Origin: an uncultured Lachnospiraceae bacterium | GTDB taxonomy: Bacteria; Bacillota; Clostridia; Lachnospirales; Lachnospiraceae | DNA length: 64,000 nucleotides | Assembly (NCBI GenBank): GCA_947631685.1 | Contig: CANRMI010000010.1 | Span: 36,841 to 100,840, forward strand | Reading direction: 5' to 3' | In this document: positions 62,264-64,000 of the stretch, piece after piece | How positions within the stretch are numbered: position 1 is the first letter of the stretch | Layout: the number at the start of each line of letters is the position of its first letter | Position numbers and translations under genes: made by a program | Notes under the pieces: generated by a model | Told to the model about the DNA's origin: nothing | Database searches by the model: none | What the model saw: only the letters and a program-made list of their open reading frames with translations

Positions 62264-63040
62264 TTACCGGTTCATCCTATCCACGATTTCCGCAGGCTTT
62301 GCGGTCATTTCTACCCAAGCGGGAATAAAGCCGCTCTTAATTGCGCTTCGGACCGACCTGATATTGGACCACGCCGTACAGTAAAACGGCACCTTATCCC
62401 TGCTTATGATTTCTTTTGCGAGCGCGCTTGTCAGCGCACTCGCGATTCCACGCCGGCGGTATTCCGGCAAAACATCCACGCCGATCTGCCACATATCTTC
62501 GCAATCTGCAGAACAGGCAGCCAATCCGACCAGCCTGTTTCTGTCATAGGCACCGACGCCCAGAACATCCAAATACTTGCGATGCGCGCAAAGCGCATTG
62601 CTCCATTCCGGCAAATATAACTCTCCAAAATTTTCCTGCGTCAGCACACGGGTTTCATAGGCGCATGAAAGGTCTGAAAGCCGGTCCAAATCCGGCAGAT
62701 AATACTCCGCCATAAAACATATTTTATGCCCTTTCTCCATCAAGCGCTCATTCAGCCAGTGAAAATTCGGGGTTTCAAAGCATTCATAAAACTTAAATTT
62801 TTTCACATAATCAGATACAATATCCATGGTTTCGCTTATGGAAGCCGCTACAATGTTATTTCCATAGGAAACAAAATGACAGGTGATCGGTTCCTTATAA
62901 TATTTGCGGGCATTCTTTCCCAACCGGAAAGGAAGCACAACATTTTTATCTGCCCTAAAATCCTCTGCGCAGCATTCGATGTCTTCTGCGGACTGTTTCA
63001 TGGCAATTTCCATTATTTCATGATTTGTCATACATTTCAT
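62264..63040 (-). CDS. GNAT-family N-acetyltransferase
   Basis: 258 residues. The acetyl-CoA motif is in the C-terminal half, VDVLPEYRRRGIASALTSAL. The N-terminal half is not typical and may be a second, degenerate GNAT fold. Acceptor unknown. It overlaps the upstream toroid protein gene by four bases (ATGA) and has no clear ribosome site, so it is translationally coupled. Confidence 0.83.
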   Translation of the reverse strand: MKCMTNHEIMEIAMKQSAEDIECCAEDFRADKNVVLPFRLGKNARKYYKEPITCHFVSYGNNIVAASISETMDIVSDYVKKFKFYECFETPNFHWLNERLMEKGHKICFMAEYYLPDLDRLSDLSCAYETRVLTQENFGELYLPEWSNALCAHRKYLDVLGVGAYDRNRLVGLAACSADCEDMWQIGVDVLPEYRRRGIASALTSALAKEIISRDKVPFYCTAWSNIRSVRSAIKSGFIPAWVEMTAKPAEIVDRMNR

Positions 63041-63978
63041 TTGTCAGATGCGAACTCCCGTAAAAACAGCATATTTTCTATGGTGATGATGGTCTTGCAC
63101 CAGTTTTCGGCAACATACCACTCCTTGTAGTCATTCCCCCACGTCCAGGGAACAGCAAAGGAGCCGTCGGAAAGCTGCGTGTTTTTGATATATTCGCGCT
63201 CGGCACGACAGAGCTCCTCCAGTTCTTCGCTGTAAAACCGGCTGCTGCGCGAGGTCAGAAACGCCGACGGTCTCGGCATATACCCTCCCCAGCGCGAAAT
63301 GTCGCGGCAGATGGACTTGTCCACAATCTCTTTCAGTTTTTCCAGCAGCGCTTCTCCGTCGAATGGCATAACGCCGGTGTCCGCGCAATACTCGTACAGC
63401 GAGATAAAACAGCCCGCAATGTGCCGCTCCACCGGGGCGTCTTTTAAGAACCATTCCACCGCCGCTTTCGCAATCCGAACGCCCTTTTCATGCAGCGCGC
63501 TATCCGGCGCGGCGTATCGAATCAAAAAGCCCGCCAGCGCGGCTGTGGGATTGTATTCAAAAAGACTGCCTGTTTCCGGATATTTCCACCAGACCGCGCA
63601 GGGATAATCATTGTTCGATGGAACCGTGTTCCCCCACTGGTCCCGCGCCGCGTCAAAACCGTCGCCGCTTTCCAGATACCGCAGGATGCCCCGGATTATC
63701 GGGTGTTCCGGCTCGATTCCGCCAATCCCACGGAGATACTCCGTGGCTTTCCAGACACCCATAGGCAGGGAATTTGGATTAAAATTGTCGGCTTCCACTC
63801 CCCAGCCGAAACCTCCGTCCGAATTTTGATAGGCTGACAGAGCGGTTATCACGTCTTCACGGGAACCGTTTTCAAAATGATACCGGAACATTGCCAGGTC
63901 CAGAGGGCGGGCATTGCGAAGAATAAATCCGCGGGCCTTTTCAAAAGTGTGCTTAAAAGTGTTTTCGAAAGTGTTCAT
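63037..63978 (-). CDS. alpha/alpha-toroid (prenyltransferase/squalene-cyclase-like) protein
   Basis: 313 residues. Repeats of the terpene-cyclase/prenyltransferase toroid type are visible: YQNSDGGFGWGVEADNFN, then a WKATEYLRGI helix and a degenerate copy near NTQLSDGSFAVPW. No DxDD or DCTAE catalytic motif is present, so neither cyclase nor prenyltransferase activity is supported; toroids of this kind also act as binding scaffolds. AAGGAG precedes the ATG. The operon may continue with the upstream edge of the window. Confidence 0.75.
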   Translation of the reverse strand: MNTFENTFKHTFEKARGFILRNARPLDLAMFRYHFENGSREDVITALSAYQNSDGGFGWGVEADNFNPNSLPMGVWKATEYLRGIGGIEPEHPIIRGILRYLESGDGFDAARDQWGNTVPSNNDYPCAVWWKYPETGSLFEYNPTAALAGFLIRYAAPDSALHEKGVRIAKAAVEWFLKDAPVERHIAGCFISLYEYCADTGVMPFDGEALLEKLKEIVDKSICRDISRWGGYMPRPSAFLTSRSSRFYSEELEELCRAEREYIKNTQLSDGSFAVPWTWGNDYKEWYVAENWCKTIITIENMLFLREFASDK

Positions 63979-64000
63979 GTCAGAATCTCCTTGTGTAAGA

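Noticed and set aside
62192..62620. Plus-strand open frame of 142 codons
   Set aside because: Antisense to the GNAT gene and its downstream spacer, Cys/Arg/His-rich, no ribosome site.

Overview
The window looks like chromosomal core sequence from a spore-forming member of the Clostridia, most likely a Lachnospiraceae. I infer this from a GerW/YtfJ spore protein gene, a PdaA-type deacetylase, a SpoVE/RodA-like SEDS protein with its partner PBP, purine-rich Shine-Dalgarno sequences ahead of nearly every gene, GTG/TTG starts, sigma-A promoters with 17-base spacers, and the GGGtGRT/Fe-S scaffold gene pair. Genus cannot be fixed from the sequence alone. About 58 protein genes, one tRNA-Thr and one recombinase remnant fill the window. 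Most genes lie on the minus strand, and no intergenic stretch exceeds 300 bases.

Layout. 0-10.8 kb: gerW with DUF2953 and a small gene; an HD-GYP protein (plus strand); a Nudix hydrolase; a cell-wall/division run (class B PBP, SEDS protein, U32 peptidase, ZapA); then ruvAB. 10.8-25.6 kb: MATE exporter, leuCD, a histidine kinase/response regulator pair, an ABC exporter, ilvB with two separate ACT regulatory subunits and ilvC, and a B12-dependent metH. 25.7-31.2 kb: a lipoprotein, PdaA-like deacetylase, and a divergent cluster of zinc-ribbon, Gln/Pro/Tyr-repeat, DUF4190, DUF2752, SPFH and TM2 proteins around a palindromic operator. 31.2-38.3 kb: resolvase remnant, GGDEF protein, a frameshifted membrane protein gene, and a membrane glycosylation cluster (UbiA-type phosphoribosyltransferase, GT-C enzyme, DUF6020). 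38.4-43.9 kb: GGGtGRT/Fe-S scaffold pair, a TrpXYZ-like ABC importer and a hexapeptide-repeat protein. 43.9-52.7 kb: topB, a DUF234 ATPase, an EAL protein, asd and argH, probably one long transcript. 52.8-64 kb: a NitT/TauT-type ABC pair without binding protein, an aldolase-fold enzyme with SseB, tRNA-Thr, a DUF1015-glgB-mscS operon, a small unknown gene, an XRE regulator with membrane tail, and a GNAT plus an alpha/alpha-toroid protein.

How the genes work together. ilvB/ilvC/leuCD supply branched-chain amino acids; asd and argH belong to the aspartate and arginine pathways, and metH to methionine. Three c-di-GMP-type genes are present, and two carry altered motifs (HD-GYP with Tyr for the first His of the HD motif; EAL with a degenerate GGDEF). 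The least explained parts are the SPFH/zinc-ribbon locus with its repeated operator, the GGGtGRT/scaffold pair, and the phosphoribosyl-lipid/GT-C cluster. All functional calls rest on reading motifs by eye; no database search was run.
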